A DNA stretch of 52,100 nt from Streptomyces sp. CT34 (GCF_000805335.1 NZ_KN708638.1:6312512-6364611); one strand, 5' to 3'; shown: positions 1 to 8,510, counted from the first letter of the stretch. Made by a program: numbers and translations. Notes: generated from the letters alone by a model not told the origin.

Positions 1-1
1 G

Positions 2-631
2 TTCGGTGCGGCCGGGCACGCGCACACACCGCTGGCCGAGCTGTCCAAGGGGACGAGCCAGAAGGTCGCGGTCGCCCAGGCGCTGCTCGCCGAGCCCGAA
101 CTCCTCGTCCTGGACGAGGCATGGACCGGCCTGGACCGAGCCGCCCGCGGGCTTCTCGACCGCGCGGTCGCCGAGCGGGTCGCCGGCGGCGGCACCGTCG
201 TCTTCGTCGATCACGATCCGAGCCGGCTGGCGGGCGCCGCGGATTCCGTATACCGCGTCGCGGACGGGCTGTTGCTGCCCCAGGAGGCCGGTGCGGAGGA
301 GGAGGGGGAACGGCGGGCGGCCCCCGTGGGACCGCGGGTCGTCATCGAGGCGGAGGGTCCGCCGGGCAGCGTCCCGGGGAGCGCCGCGGAGCTGCCCGGG
401 GTGCCGGACATCGTCCCGGGCCCCGGCGGTACGACCCGGCTGACGGTCCCGGCCGCCCACTCCGACGCACTGCTGCGCGCCCTGCTCACCGCCCGGCCGC
501 CCTGGCACATCCGCGCGGTCACCGCCGCCGTGCCACCCCAGGACACCGCCCGCGAACCCCAGCGCGGCACCACCCGGGACGCCCACCAGGCCACTCCCCA
601 GGACACCCCTCACGAGGCGCCCCTCTCATGA
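2..631 (+). CDS. ABC transporter ATP-binding protein, 5' end outside window
   Basis: This is the C-terminal part of an ABC ATPase that powers the membrane protein encoded next to it. Translating from base 2 gives the signature loop LSKGTSQKVAVAQAL, the Walker B stretch LLVLDEAWTGLD and the switch histidine in VFVDHD within the first 70 residues. The Walker A half lies before the window. After residue 90 there is a long, poorly conserved tail of about 110 residues, rich in Pro, Ala, Gly and Arg, which is unusual for such subunits. The stop overlaps the start of the next gene by 4 bp (ATGA), so the two are translationally coupled. The substrate cannot be told; the pairing with a six-segment protein of unknown specificity suggests a small export system. 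Confidence 0.9.
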   Translation, partial: FGAAGHAHTPLAELSKGTSQKVAVAQALLAEPELLVLDEAWTGLDRAARGLLDRAVAERVAGGGTVVFVDHDPSRLAGAADSVYRVADGLLLPQEAGAEEEGERRAAPVGPRVVIEAEGPPGSVPGSAAELPGVPDIVPGPGGTTRLTVPAAHSDALLRALLTARPPWHIRAVTAAVPPQDTAREPQRGTTRDAHQATPQDTPHEAPLS

Positions 632-1296
632 CCGCTCTGCTCCGCTATCAGGCGGCCCTGCTCGTCCGCTCGCACCGCTGGCTGCCGCCGGTCATCGTCT
701 ACGCGGCATTCCTGGCCATCGGTGTCCAGACCGGCGGCCCGATCCTGGACGCGTACGGCTATGCCGCCGCCGGTCTGCTGCCCGTCGCCGTCTGGCTCAC
801 CCGGGTCTGCGTCACCAACGAGCCGCCGGCCGCCCGCAATTGCGCCGCGGCAGCCGCCACGCCCGGCCGGGTACACCTCGCCTGTGTACTGACCGCGATC
901 GGCGGCGCAGTGCTCCTCGCGCTCCTCGGTACGGCGTTTGTCGCCCTGCTGTCCGACCCGCACTCCAGCGACCACAAGGTCGCCGTTCCGGTCCTGCCCG
1001 CCACCTTTGCCGGGCTGCTCACCGCGCTGACCTGCCTGCTGCCGGGCGTCGCGACCGGCGCGCTGTGCAACTGGCCGGTGCTGCGCCGCCCCGGCTGGGG
1101 CGTTCCCGTCGGGCTGGTCGCCGCCCTGCTGCTCCTCGTCCTGGACGGCTCGCCCGCCAACGCCGCGCTGACGGGCATGATCACCGGTTCCGTGCACGGC
1201 ACGGTCACCGCCCCCGTGCTGCCGTTCGCCGCCGCCCTCCTGGTGTCGGCCGGTGCCACGGCCACCGCCTGCGCCCTGAGCGCGCGCCGCGGCTGA
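628..1296 (+). CDS. Integral membrane protein, probable partner of the upstream ABC ATPase
   Basis: A 222-residue protein with about six hydrophobic segments: roughly residues 18-35, 45-62, 83-108, 117-138, 150-165 and 195-217. Its ATG overlaps the stop of the ABC ATPase gene by 4 bp, so it is most likely the permease part of that transporter or an accessory subunit. No motif identifies a substrate, and no conserved ABC-2 signature is obvious to me. The start is chosen because of the ATGA overlap and because residues before it in frame are low-complexity Arg/Gly sequence typical of an antisense-like reading. The 196 bp that follow contain no gene and probably carry the promoter of the next one. 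Confidence 0.8.
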   Translation: MTALLRYQAALLVRSHRWLPPVIVYAAFLAIGVQTGGPILDAYGYAAAGLLPVAVWLTRVCVTNEPPAARNCAAAAATPGRVHLACVLTAIGGAVLLALLGTAFVALLSDPHSSDHKVAVPVLPATFAGLLTALTCLLPGVATGALCNWPVLRRPGWGVPVGLVAALLLLVLDGSPANAALTGMITGSVHGTVTAPVLPFAAALLVSAGATATACALSARRG

Positions 1297-1492
1297 CGCT
1301 CCGCCTCGGCGGTCCGGCACACCCCTCCGCCCCTCCGTCGGGCACCGCCCGCAAGCCACAACAGGTGAGAACGGCCAGGCCCGGCCCTGCCTTGCCGGGC
1401 AGGGCACGGCCCGTCCGGTACGCCTCTGCGGCTGCCACGGTTCCCCTCACGCCGCCGGGTCACCGTCCCGCCCGGCGGCGTAGGCTCGCCCC

Positions 1493-1846
1493 ATGCCGGG
1501 CACCGACGAGCACCAGGATCAGCGGGACAGCGCTCCCGGCACCTCAACCACCGTGGAGACCCCCGGCGTTCCGCGCGCCGGGGCGGGACGGGAGGGGGCC
1601 GCCGCGCCCTCCGGGGGCGGCTGTTACGCCGATGCGCGCCCGGAGGACGGGCCCGCGGCCGTGCGGCGAAGCGCCGCCGGCCCGCCCGTCGCCGATGGCG
1701 GGCAGTCGTTCGCCGACCGCGAGCAGTCCTTCGCCGATTGTGTGCAGTGCCGCCGGCCGACCGAGTACCCGGTCTCCCGCCCCGGCATCGTCCTCTGCCC
1801 CGTCTGCGAGTGGCAGGAGGCCCAGCGCTCGGCCTGCTCCGGTTAG
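1493..1846 (+). CDS. Hypothetical protein with C-terminal zinc-ribbon-like CxxC pair
   Basis: A 117-residue protein. The first 80 residues are low-complexity and probably disordered (Gly, Ala, Pro, Asp, Arg). The last 35 contain two CxxC knuckles, CVQC and CPVC, about 20 residues apart, which is the spacing of a small zinc ribbon. A run with two copies of a QSFAD-like segment precedes the first knuckle. The start follows a promoter-like stretch, with the ATG at the end of a TAGGCT-containing segment, so the message may be leaderless; I see no clear ribosome binding site. It stands alone between an ABC operon and the convergent zapE. I do not recognise the family beyond the metal-binding pattern. 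Confidence 0.65.
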   Translation: MPGTDEHQDQRDSAPGTSTTVETPGVPRAGAGREGAAAPSGGGCYADARPEDGPAAVRRSAAGPPVADGGQSFADREQSFADCVQCRRPTEYPVSRPGIVLCPVCEWQEAQRSACSG

Positions 1847-1866
1847 CGCGGACGGTCGCCCGATGC

Positions 1867-1956
1867 GGCCATCGCACCTGCTCCGGCCATCGCACCTGCT
1901 CCGGCCATCGCGCCTGATCTGGGCAACGCATCCGACCTGGCCACCGCACCCGAACC
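1867..1956 (+). repeat. 18-bp tandem repeat (minisatellite), about five units
   Basis: The unit GGCCATCGCACCTGCTCC occurs twice exactly at 1867-1902, a third time with two changes at 1903-1920, and then decays over two more units to about 1956. It lies in the 258-bp gap between the zinc-ribbon gene and the 3' end of zapE. In one minus-strand frame it would encode an Ala-Gly-Met hexapeptide repeat, but there is no other support for a gene there. I see no terminator hairpin in the remainder of the gap. Confidence 0.8.
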
Positions 1957-2104
1957 GGCCGTCGGCACCCGCGAGGCCGAAGCGCCCGCTCGCCGAGCAG
2001 CCGACGAGACCGAGCCGAAGCCGGGCCGGAGCCCGAAGCGCACCCGGCGCCGTGCCCCCGTCCCGCCAACTCCGCGCGCGGGAACGGGAAGGGGACGTCG
2101 CCCG

Positions 2105-3235
2105 TTACGGCACCAACGTCCCCGCGTCCCGGGCCAGGGCCGTCAGGCGGGAGATGGCGCGGAAGTACTTCTTCCGGTAGCCGCCGCGCAGCATCTCGTC
2201 GCTGAACAGCTCGTCGAAGGGCTTGCCGGAGGTCAGCACCGGGACCTCCCGGTCGTAGAGCCGGTCCGCGAGGACCACCAGGCGCAGTGCGGTGGACTGG
2301 TCCGGCACCGCCTGGACGTCGGTCAGGCAGACCGCCGTGATGCCGTCGCACATCGCGCCGTAGCGGCTGGGGTGCACCTTGGACAGATGCTCCAGGAGGG
2401 CGGGGAAGTCGTCGAGCGAGGCGCCGGGGGTGCGGTGCGCCGCCCGGGTCACCGTCTCGTCGTCGTACGGGGCGGGTGCCTCGGGCAGACCGCGGTGGCG
2501 GTAGTCCTCGCCGTCGATGCGCAGCGGGTGGAAGTGGGCCGACAGCCCCTGGATCTCGCGCAGGAAGTCCGCCGCCGCGAACCGGCCCTCGCCGAGCTTG
2601 CCCGGCAGCGTGTTGGAGGTGGCGGCGAGCGCGACGCCCGCGTCCACCAGCTTGCCGAGGAGGGTGGAGACCAGCACCGTGTCGCCGGGGTCGTCGAGCT
2701 CGAACTCGTCGATGCACAGCAGCCGGTGGCCGCTGAGGGTCCGTACGGTCTGTTGGAAGCCGAGCGCGCCGACGAGGTTCGTCAGCTCCACGAAGGTGCC
2801 GAACGCCTTGAGTTCGGAGGCCGCGGGGGTCGCGTGCCACAAGGAGGCGAGCAGGTGGGTCTTGCCGACGCCGTAGCCGCCGTCCAGGTAGACGCCGCGC
2901 GGGCCCCTGGGGGCGGCCGGCTTCTTGGGGCCCCTGGTGAACCAGCGGCGCCGTCCGCCGTCGACCGCACTCGCGCCGCCGTCGATGCTCGCGGCGAAGG
3001 CGCTCAGTGTCCGGACGGCCTCGGCCTGGCCGGGCTGGTTCGGGTCCGGTATGTAGGTGTCGAAGCGGGCGCCCTGGAAGCGCGGCGGCGGCACCATCTC
3101 GGCCACCAGACGGTCGGCCGGGACCTGCGGTGCGCGGGCGGTGAGCGCGGCGGGGGCCGCGGCGGTGTCCCCGTTGACCGGGGTGCCGGCTATCGGGGAG
3201 GGCTGCGGGGAGGACGAGGGCTGGGAAGGTGACAC
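2105..3235 (-). CDS. zapE: Cell division protein ZapE (AFG1-like AAA ATPase)
   Basis: A 376-residue P-loop ATPase of the ZapE/AFG1 family, which in proteobacteria acts on the FtsZ ring; the actinobacterial role is less clear. The first 30 residues are Ser/Pro/Ala-rich. Walker A (GGYGVGKTHLLASLWH) is near residue 125, and Walker B (LLCIDEFELDD) near residue 175. The conserved SNTLPGKL sensor-like segment and the RFDELFSDEM-type C-terminal region with the LTSGKPFDELF motif follow. Length matches the family. The start was taken at the first in-frame ATG after a GGTGACA promoter-like region shared with the divergent reductase gene; the Met at the ARFDTYIPDP region would be too late because the conserved PPPRFQGARF block would be lost. 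Confidence 0.93.
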   Translation of the reverse strand: MSPSQPSSSPQPSPIAGTPVNGDTAAAPAALTARAPQVPADRLVAEMVPPPRFQGARFDTYIPDPNQPGQAEAVRTLSAFAASIDGGASAVDGGRRRWFTRGPKKPAAPRGPRGVYLDGGYGVGKTHLLASLWHATPAASELKAFGTFVELTNLVGALGFQQTVRTLSGHRLLCIDEFELDDPGDTVLVSTLLGKLVDAGVALAATSNTLPGKLGEGRFAAADFLREIQGLSAHFHPLRIDGEDYRHRGLPEAPAPYDDETVTRAAHRTPGASLDDFPALLEHLSKVHPSRYGAMCDGITAVCLTDVQAVPDQSTALRLVVLADRLYDREVPVLTSGKPFDELFSDEMLRGGYRKKYFRAISRLTALARDAGTLVP

Positions 3236-3302
3236 AGCTGTCCAGCCTAGTCGCTGTGCGGCACCGCCCGGACCGGTGAGCGAGGCATGTCACACTGCGG
3301 CC

Positions 3303-4163
3303 ATGCGACGCCTGTTCCCCCTCCCCGCCCTGCCCGCACCGGCCCGTCAGACCGGCGACGCCCCTGCGGAGGCGGTCCCGCCGGCGCCCCCTGAGCCCGG
3401 CATGGTCCGCGACTGGATGCTCGACCGCGAGTGGACGCTGGACGAGCTGTCCGATGCCTACGCGTATCCGGAGGCGGACGATCCGGTGCGGTCCGGCCGG
3501 GCCGGGTGGCTGCGCGCGAACATGGTGTCCTCCGTGGACGGCGCGGCCCATCACGAGGGGCGTTCGCAGCCGCTCTCCGGGGCCGCGGACATGCGGATCT
3601 TCGGAGTGCTGCGGGGACTCGCGGACGCGGTCGTGGTGGGTGCGGAAACGGTCCGGCAGGAGGGCTACCGGCCCGCCCGCGCCCGGGACGCCTTCGCCGC
3701 CCGGCGGGCCGCCGCGGGCCAGGGCCCGGCCCCGGCGATCGCGGTGGTGACCGCGGGCCTCGGGCTGGACTTCTCGCTGCCGTTGTTCACCGAGCCGCTG
3801 GTGCCCACCCTGGTGCTGACCGGTGCCGGCGCCCCGGCGGACCGGGTACGCGCGGCCCGTGCCGCGGGCGTCGAGGTGCTGTTCGCGGGCGAGGGGACGG
3901 GCGTCGACCCGGAACGGGTGACCGGGGCGCTGGCCGAACGGGGGCACACCCGGCTGCTGACGGAGGGCGGGCCGCGGCTCCTCGGGCAGTTCGCCGCGGC
4001 CGGGGCGCTGGACGAGATGTGCCTGTCGCTGGCTCCGGTGGTGGCGGTGGGGGACGCGCCGCGGATCATGGACGGTCCCGCGGTGGCGGTCCCCGAGCGG
4101 TTCGCCCTGGCGTCCGTGCTGGAGGAGGCCGGGTTCCTGTTCACCCGTTACCGTCGGTCCTGA
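3303..4163 (+). CDS. Pyrimidine reductase family protein (RibD C-terminal fold)
   Basis: A 286-residue protein with a RibD-C/dihydrofolate-reductase-like NADPH domain. Recognisable elements are the SSVDGAAHHEGRS substrate/NADPH loop near residue 75, the VVVGAETVRQEGYRP block near 110, and the TEGGPRLLGQFAAAGALDE motif near 225. In riboflavin synthesis this fold reduces a ribosyl-amino-pyrimidine; stand-alone actinobacterial versions have not been tied to that step and may serve another reduction. The ATG at 3303 is preferred over upstream in-frame starts because those would run into the zapE promoter and coding region. It is divergent from zapE and followed directly by a strong hairpin. Confidence 0.88.
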   Translation: MRRLFPLPALPAPARQTGDAPAEAVPPAPPEPGMVRDWMLDREWTLDELSDAYAYPEADDPVRSGRAGWLRANMVSSVDGAAHHEGRSQPLSGAADMRIFGVLRGLADAVVVGAETVRQEGYRPARARDAFAARRAAAGQGPAPAIAVVTAGLGLDFSLPLFTEPLVPTLVLTGAGAPADRVRAARAAGVEVLFAGEGTGVDPERVTGALAERGHTRLLTEGGPRLLGQFAAAGALDEMCLSLAPVVAVGDAPRIMDGPAVAVPERFALASVLEEAGFLFTRYRRS

Positions 4164-4168
4164 CAAAC

Positions 4169-4189
4169 AGCGGAACTGCCTGTTCCGCT
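4169..4189 (+). terminator. Intrinsic-type hairpin after the RibD-C gene
   Basis: Perfect 8-bp stem AGCGGAAC / GTTCCGCT with a 5-nt loop, starting six bases after the TGA stop. A short T-containing tail follows. It is well placed to end transcription of the reductase gene. Confidence 0.75.
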
Positions 4190-4300
4190 TAGCTTCGGTT
4201 GGGCACACTAAAGCCGACAGGTCCCGTGTGGCGACGGGGCAGGATGGTTTCCGTGGGCTCCGTGCCATGCGGCGCCCGGAAGAGAAGAAGGGCGTCCGTC

Positions 4301-4798
4301 GTGTTCACGAGCGTATTGATGATCGAGAAGCCTCTGACGCCCGCCGACGTCGAGTTTGTGACCACACTGCACGGCGATGACCAGGTCTCTTTCGTGGTCC
4401 TCATGCAGCCGCGCGGCAAACAGGACGTCCTGTTGCGGGCGATCGACGATGTCGCCCTGGGGGAGTTCGAGGACGCCGTCCACGAGGGCGCGGAGCCGGG
4501 CGGGGACAACGCCGAACTCCCCGCCGAGCGCGCCCTGGCGCACACCCTGGCCCAGCTGCGCGCCGCCGGCGCCGAGGCCGTCGGGCAGGTGGTCCAGGAC
4601 CACCCGCTGGACCTGCTGAAATCCGTCGTCGACGAGACCGGCGCGGACGAGGTGATCGTGCTGACCGCCCCGCACTTCGTCGAGGAGTTCTTCCACCGCG
4701 ACTGGGCCTCCCGCGCCCGGCACAAGGTGGGCGTCCCGGTCCTCAAGCTCTTCTCGCACGCGGCCGACGACCAGCCGGAGGCGGACGGCGGCGCCTGA
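4301..4798 (+). CDS. Conserved actinobacterial protein, often labelled indole-3-glycerol phosphate synthase-like
   Basis: A 165-residue protein starting VFTSVLMIEKPLT. This family is frequently named after indole-3-glycerol phosphate synthase in streptomycete genomes, but I see no barrel of that enzyme: the length is about half, and the sequence reads as alternating strands and helices ending in LTAPHFVEEFFHRDWASRAR, more like a small universal-stress-type alpha/beta domain. Function is therefore unknown. The GTG start is chosen because an AGAAGAAGGG purine stretch lies upstream and the conserved FTSVL begins there; an internal ATG six codons later is the alternative. It is transcribed alone after the upstream terminator. 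Confidence 0.75.
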   Translation: MFTSVLMIEKPLTPADVEFVTTLHGDDQVSFVVLMQPRGKQDVLLRAIDDVALGEFEDAVHEGAEPGGDNAELPAERALAHTLAQLRAAGAEAVGQVVQDHPLDLLKSVVDETGADEVIVLTAPHFVEEFFHRDWASRARHKVGVPVLKLFSHAADDQPEADGGA

Positions 4799-4956
4799 GC
4801 CTCCGGGGAGCGCGACGTCCGGCGTGACCGGCTCGTCAACTTCACGCCAACTGCTCACTCAAATGGATTGCTTGGAGCGCGCCGACGGCCCGAATCGGTG
4901 CGTTCCTGGTCAGAAAGCGCCATCTGAGGAAAGCCGGAACGAGAAGAGGGAGCGCC

Positions 4957-5178
4957 ATGGCCGAGCAGCGGGAGCCGAACCCGGACCAGGAGCGCGGACG
5001 CGAGCGGAACCGCGGACGCGAACGGGAGCGTGACGAGGACACGGAACGCGGCGCGGAGGCGGAGCGCACGGCCGCCGCGGAGAACGAGAAGCCGAAGCCC
5101 GCGGCGGACGGGCCGGGCAAGGGCCGGCAGTCCGGCGAGCCCGGCCTGTTCCCCACGTTCTCGCACCGCGACGACTAG
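4957..5178 (+). CDS. Small highly charged hypothetical protein
   Basis: A 73-residue protein made largely of Arg and Glu with Gln, Asn and Asp (the ERGRERNRGRERERDED type of run), followed by an Ala/Glu stretch and a more ordered C-terminal GEPGLFPTFSHRDD. A good ribosome binding site, GAGAAGAGGGAG, precedes the ATG. No fold is expected for the first 50 residues. It might act as an RNA- or envelope-associated disordered protein, but nothing in the sequence decides this. It ends just before a strong hairpin shared with the convergent ABC operon. Confidence 0.55.
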   Translation: MAEQREPNPDQERGRERNRGRERERDEDTERGAEAERTAAAENEKPKPAADGPGKGRQSGEPGLFPTFSHRDD

Positions 5179-5238
5179 GGCCTTGCCGACCTGACCGACC
5201 CATCGGGCACGCCCCGGGGCGGCACAGGACGCGACCGG

Positions 5239-5266
5239 GGCGGCCCGCCCGCGAGGCCGGGCCGCC
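5239..5266. terminator. Bidirectional hairpin between convergent genes
   Basis: Perfect 9-bp stem GGCGGCCCG / CGGGCCGCC with a 10-nt loop, in the gap between the small charged protein gene (plus strand) and the ABC ATPase gene (minus strand). No T tract follows, which is usual in this genus. Confidence 0.65.
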
Positions 5267-5292
5267 GGGCCGTCCCGCATCGCCCCGCGCCG

Positions 5293-5979
5293 TCAAGTGC
5301 GGGAGCCGAGGCGGGAGTTCAGCCGCCCGTCCCGTACCTCCGCGATCTCGTCCACCGCGTCCAGATGCGCCCGGTCGTGGGTGACCAGCACCGTCGCGGT
5401 GGCCCGCTGGTGGGTGAGGGTGGTCAGCAGGTCGAGGACCGCGGCGCCCCGCTCGTGGTCCAGGGCGCTGGTCGGCTCGTCGACGAGCAGCACCGCGGGC
5501 TCGTTCATCAGGGCCCGCGCGATGTTGACCCGCTGCCGCTGGCCGCCCGACAGCTGGTGCGGCCGGCGGTCGGCCCGGTCGGCCAGGCCGACCGCCGCCA
5601 GCAGCTCCAGCGCCCGGGACCGGGCCTTGCGGGGCGAGCGGCCGTCCAGTTGGGCCATCACCTGGAGCTGTTCCGCGGCCGTCAGGGAGGGCAGCAGGTT
5701 CGGCTGCTGGAAGACCGTCCCGATGGTGGTCCGGCGCAGCGTCGTCAGTTCGGCGCGGCCCAGGCCCGCGGTGTCCGTGCCGTCGATCACCACCCGTCCG
5801 CTGTCCGGCGTGATCAGCGTCGCGGCGACCGCCAGCAGGCTGGACTTGCCGGAGCCGGACGGCCCGATCACCGCCGTCATACCGCCCGCCGGCACGGCCA
5901 GGGAGACCCGGTCCAGTGCGGTCAGCCGGCCGTCGCCGTCGGGGTAGGTGAGGGTGACAGCGGTCAGTTCGAGGCTCAT
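5293..5979 (-). CDS. ABC transporter ATP-binding protein, MacB/LolD type
   Basis: A 228-residue ATPase with all core motifs: Walker A GPSGSGKSS near residue 40, Q-loop FQQPNLLPSLT near 92, signature LSGGQRQRVNIARAL near 145, Walker B VLLVDEPTSALD and switch His in VTHDRAH. Short length and motif pattern are those of MacB/LolD-like exporters that work with one FtsX-fold permease, usually exporting peptides or antibiotics or extracting lipoproteins. Its ATG overlaps the permease stop by 4 bp, so the two are one operon, read away from a two-component system that probably controls them. Confidence 0.93.
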   Translation of the reverse strand: MSLELTAVTLTYPDGDGRLTALDRVSLAVPAGGMTAVIGPSGSGKSSLLAVAATLITPDSGRVVIDGTDTAGLGRAELTTLRRTTIGTVFQQPNLLPSLTAAEQLQVMAQLDGRSPRKARSRALELLAAVGLADRADRRPHQLSGGQRQRVNIARALMNEPAVLLVDEPTSALDHERGAAVLDLLTTLTHQRATATVLVTHDRAHLDAVDEIAEVRDGRLNSRLGSRT

Positions 5980-7079
5980 CGGGCACTTCCCAGGGCGGTC
6001 AGCGGGTCTACGGACGTGATGCGGCGGATGGACAGCGCGGCGCCCACGGCACCCAGCGCGATCATGATCAGGGCCGGGACCAGCACGGTGGCCGGGTCGA
6101 GGACGAACGGCACGGTGCCGCCGACCGCGGCGCCGACGCCGGCCGCCACCGCGGTGCCCAGGCCGGTGCCGAGCACCAGTAGGACGACGGCCTGTCCGAG
6201 CGCGTCCCGCAGCAGCGAGCCGGTCGAGGCGCCGAGCGCCTTGAGGACCGCGACATCGCCGCTGCGCTGGATCGTCCAGACCGTGAAGAACGCGCCGATG
6301 ACCAGCGCGGAGATGGCGAAGAGGAAGCCGCGCATCAGCTGGAGCGAGCCGTTCTCGGCGCTGTACGAGCCGATGGCCCCAAGGGCCGCGTCCGCGGTCA
6401 CCGTCCGGGTGCCGAGCTCCTTGTCGGCGGCGGCCAGACCGGACGCCCCGGTGGTGGAGAGGGCGAGGACGGTCGCGCCCCCGGAGTCCGCGGCCCCGCC
6501 GGGGCTCCCGGCCAGCCGCCGCCAGTCGCCGAGCGAGGTCCACACGACCGGGGTGTGGCTGTACATCGCCGCCCCGGACACCGTCGCGACGGTGACCGTA
6601 CGGCCGCCCAGGGCGAGCCGGTCCCCGGCCCGTACGCCGAGGGAGTCGGCGGCCTTGCGGGACAGCACGGCGGCACCGTCGCAGACCGCCCCCGGGGACG
6701 GTGCCAGGCGCGAGCCGGGCCGGACGCCGAAGACGGACACCGCCGCCGTCCGGCCGCCGCCCGCCGCGGCCTTGGCCGTGGCGATCCCCAGCGGGTCGGC
6801 GCTGCGGACGCCGGGTACCCGGGCCCAGTCCCGTACCGTCCGCTCCGGCAGCCGGGAGTCGGCGAACGACAGCGAGCTGCCTTCGGCGGGGGCGGCGAAG
6901 ACCAGGTGGTCGGCGGGCAGCGCGGTGATCGCCGAGGTGTTCTCCCGGTCCAGGCCCGCCGTCAGGCCGGACAGCAGACCCACCAGCACCGTGATCAGCA
7001 CGATGACGGTCCCCATCAGGGCGAACCGGCCCTTGGCGAATCTCAGGTCTCTCCAGGCGACGAACACAGGCTTTGCCAT
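5976..7079 (-). CDS. FtsX-like ABC transporter permease
   Basis: A 367-residue MacB/FtsX-type permease. One membrane segment is near residues 20-45, followed by an extracytoplasmic domain of about 190 residues, then three segments in the last 130 residues (ISALVIGAFFTVWTIQ, DALGQAVVLLVLGTGLGTAVAAGVGAAVG and VPALIMIALGAVGAALSI). It has the conserved cytoplasmic AVLKALGAS coupling motif before the second segment and ends ITSVDPLTAL. The start MAKPVFVAWRDLRFAKGRFALMG is the canonical family N-terminus; longer in-frame starts would run through the operator region. It is co-transcribed with the ATPase gene by ATGA overlap, and divergent from the sensor kinase. Confidence 0.92.
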   Translation of the reverse strand: MAKPVFVAWRDLRFAKGRFALMGTVIVLITVLVGLLSGLTAGLDRENTSAITALPADHLVFAAPAEGSSLSFADSRLPERTVRDWARVPGVRSADPLGIATAKAAAGGGRTAAVSVFGVRPGSRLAPSPGAVCDGAAVLSRKAADSLGVRAGDRLALGGRTVTVATVSGAAMYSHTPVVWTSLGDWRRLAGSPGGAADSGGATVLALSTTGASGLAAADKELGTRTVTADAALGAIGSYSAENGSLQLMRGFLFAISALVIGAFFTVWTIQRSGDVAVLKALGASTGSLLRDALGQAVVLLVLGTGLGTAVAAGVGAAVGGTVPFVLDPATVLVPALIMIALGAVGAALSIRRITSVDPLTALGSAR

Positions 7080-7180
7080 CCTCGGGTCCACGGCGCCGGG
7101 CCCGCTGCCCGGCCGGTCGGTTCCCACCGTCGCCCGCCGGCGGGGCGCCGGGCATCGCGCCGAGGAGTGGTTCGCGGCCG

Positions 7181-7233
7181 TCGAAAGGTGCGGCCCGGCC
7201 TCCACCTTTGGATGCCGGTGCTCCACCTTTCGA
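7181..7233. promoter_or_regulatory. Three-site operator between ABC exporter and two-component system
   Basis: TCCACCTTTGGA (7201-7212) and TCCACCTTTCGA (7222-7233) are direct repeats spaced exactly 21 bp, two helical turns. The inverted half-site TCGAAAGGTG lies at 7181-7190, forming a perfect 10-bp arm with the last site. NarL-family regulators commonly bind such helically phased sites, and the adjacent regulator is of that family. A TAGCCT sequence at 7260-7265 could be the -10 box of the kinase gene. Confidence 0.7.
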
Positions 7234-7274
7234 TTGATGCCGGCCGCCGGACCGGCGCTTAGCCTGAAGAGGCC

Positions 7275-8510
7275 GTGACTGAAGAAGCCGGGACCGACCA
7301 CTCCCTCACCCCCGTCCTGCGCGCCCTGCGCCTCTGCCTCCATCTGATGGTGGCCGCGCTGCTCGGGCTCGCCGCCGTACGCGCGGTGGCCGACCGGTCA
7401 CCCGCCGCCCCGGCCGTCGTCGCCACCGCCGTCGTGCTCCTCGCCCTGTACGTCCTCGGCCCGGCGCTGCCCCGCGTGCGCACGTCCTCCCGGGCCGCCG
7501 CGCTCTGGCTGGCCGCGGTGGTCCTGGTCTGGATGGTGCTGCTGGCGCTCACCCCGGACGGCGTCTGGCTGGCCTTCCCGCTCTACTTCCTCCAGCTGCA
7601 CCTGCTGCCGCTGCGCTGGGCGCTGCCCGCCGTCGCGGCCAGTACGGCCCTCGCCATCGCCGGATTCGCCTGGCACACCCGCTCGCTCGGTGTCGGCACG
7701 GTCCTCGGCCCCGTCCTGGGCGCGGCCGTCGCGGTCGCCGTCGTCCTCGGCTACCAGGCCCTCTACCGGGAGAGCGAGCAGCGCCGCCGGCTCATCGAGG
7801 AGCTCACCGAGGCCCGCAGCGAACTGGCCGCCGCCGAACGGGCCGCCGGTGTGCTCGCCGAACGGGAGCGGCTGGCCCGCGAGATCCACGACACCCTCGC
7901 CCAGGGCCTGTCCAGCATCCAGCTGCTCCTCAGGGCCGCCGAGCGCGCCATCCCGGAGCGGCCCGAAACCGCTCTCGGCCATGTCCGGCAGGCCCGTACG
8001 GCCGCCGTCGACAACCTCGCCGAGGCGCGCCGCTTCGTGCGCGCGCTGAGCCCGCCGGACCTGGAGGCCGGCTCGCTGCCCGCCGCCCTGGAGCGGCTGT
8101 GCGCCGCCACCGCCCGCACGTCCGGGCTCGCCGTGCACTGCCAGGTCTCCGGTGCCCCCACCGCCCTGCCCACCCCGCACGAGGTCGCCCTGCTGCGCAT
8201 CGCCCAGTCCGCGCTCGCCAACACCGTCCAGCACGCCGCCGCCCGGCGCGTCGAGCTGACCCTCAGCTACATGGACACCGAGGTCGCGCTGGACGTCGTC
8301 GACGACGGCGCCGGGTTCGTGCCCTCCGAGGTGCCGCCGCCCGGCTCCGCCGCCGTCTCCGGCACCGGCTTCGGGCTGGCCGCGATGCGCGCCCGGGCCC
8401 GCGCCCTCCAGGGGACCCTCGCCGTGGAGTCCGCCCCAGGGGAGGGCACCGCCCTGGCCGTCACCCTGCCCTGCCCCGCCGCCACCGCTGCCCAGGAGGC
8501 CACCCTGTGA
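7275..8510 (+). CDS. Sensor histidine kinase, NarL/DesK-type (HisKA_3)
   Basis: A 411-residue membrane kinase. Five or six hydrophobic segments occupy residues 18-165 with only short loops, so the sensor is membrane-embedded. A coiled linker (EQRRRLIEELTEARSELAAAERAA) leads to the phospho-acceptor motif LAREIHDTLAQGLSS with His205. The ATPase domain follows, with an N-box region around ALANTVQHAAA and the G1 box VDDGAGF. The GTG start lies only ten bases after a possible -10 box, so the transcript may be leaderless. Its stop overlaps the regulator gene by GTGA. It probably senses the compound or envelope stress handled by the divergent exporter. Confidence 0.92.
   Translation: MTEEAGTDHSLTPVLRALRLCLHLMVAALLGLAAVRAVADRSPAAPAVVATAVVLLALYVLGPALPRVRTSSRAAALWLAAVVLVWMVLLALTPDGVWLAFPLYFLQLHLLPLRWALPAVAASTALAIAGFAWHTRSLGVGTVLGPVLGAAVAVAVVLGYQALYRESEQRRRLIEELTEARSELAAAERAAGVLAERERLAREIHDTLAQGLSSIQLLLRAAERAIPERPETALGHVRQARTAAVDNLAEARRFVRALSPPDLEAGSLPAALERLCAATARTSGLAVHCQVSGAPTALPTPHEVALLRIAQSALANTVQHAAARRVELTLSYMDTEVALDVVDDGAGFVPSEVPPPGSAAVSGTGFGLAAMRARARALQGTLAVESAPGEGTALAVTLPCPAATAAQEATL

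Noticed and set aside
1843..2043. Minus-strand 66-codon frame with Ala-Gly-Met hexapeptide repeats
   Set aside because: It is explained by the 18-bp DNA repeat; it has no ribosome binding site or conserved part.
759..4268. Very long minus-strand open frame across several genes
   Set aside because: It is antisense to the membrane protein and reductase genes and runs through zapE in another frame; Arg/Pro/Gly-rich composition marks it as a high-GC shadow.
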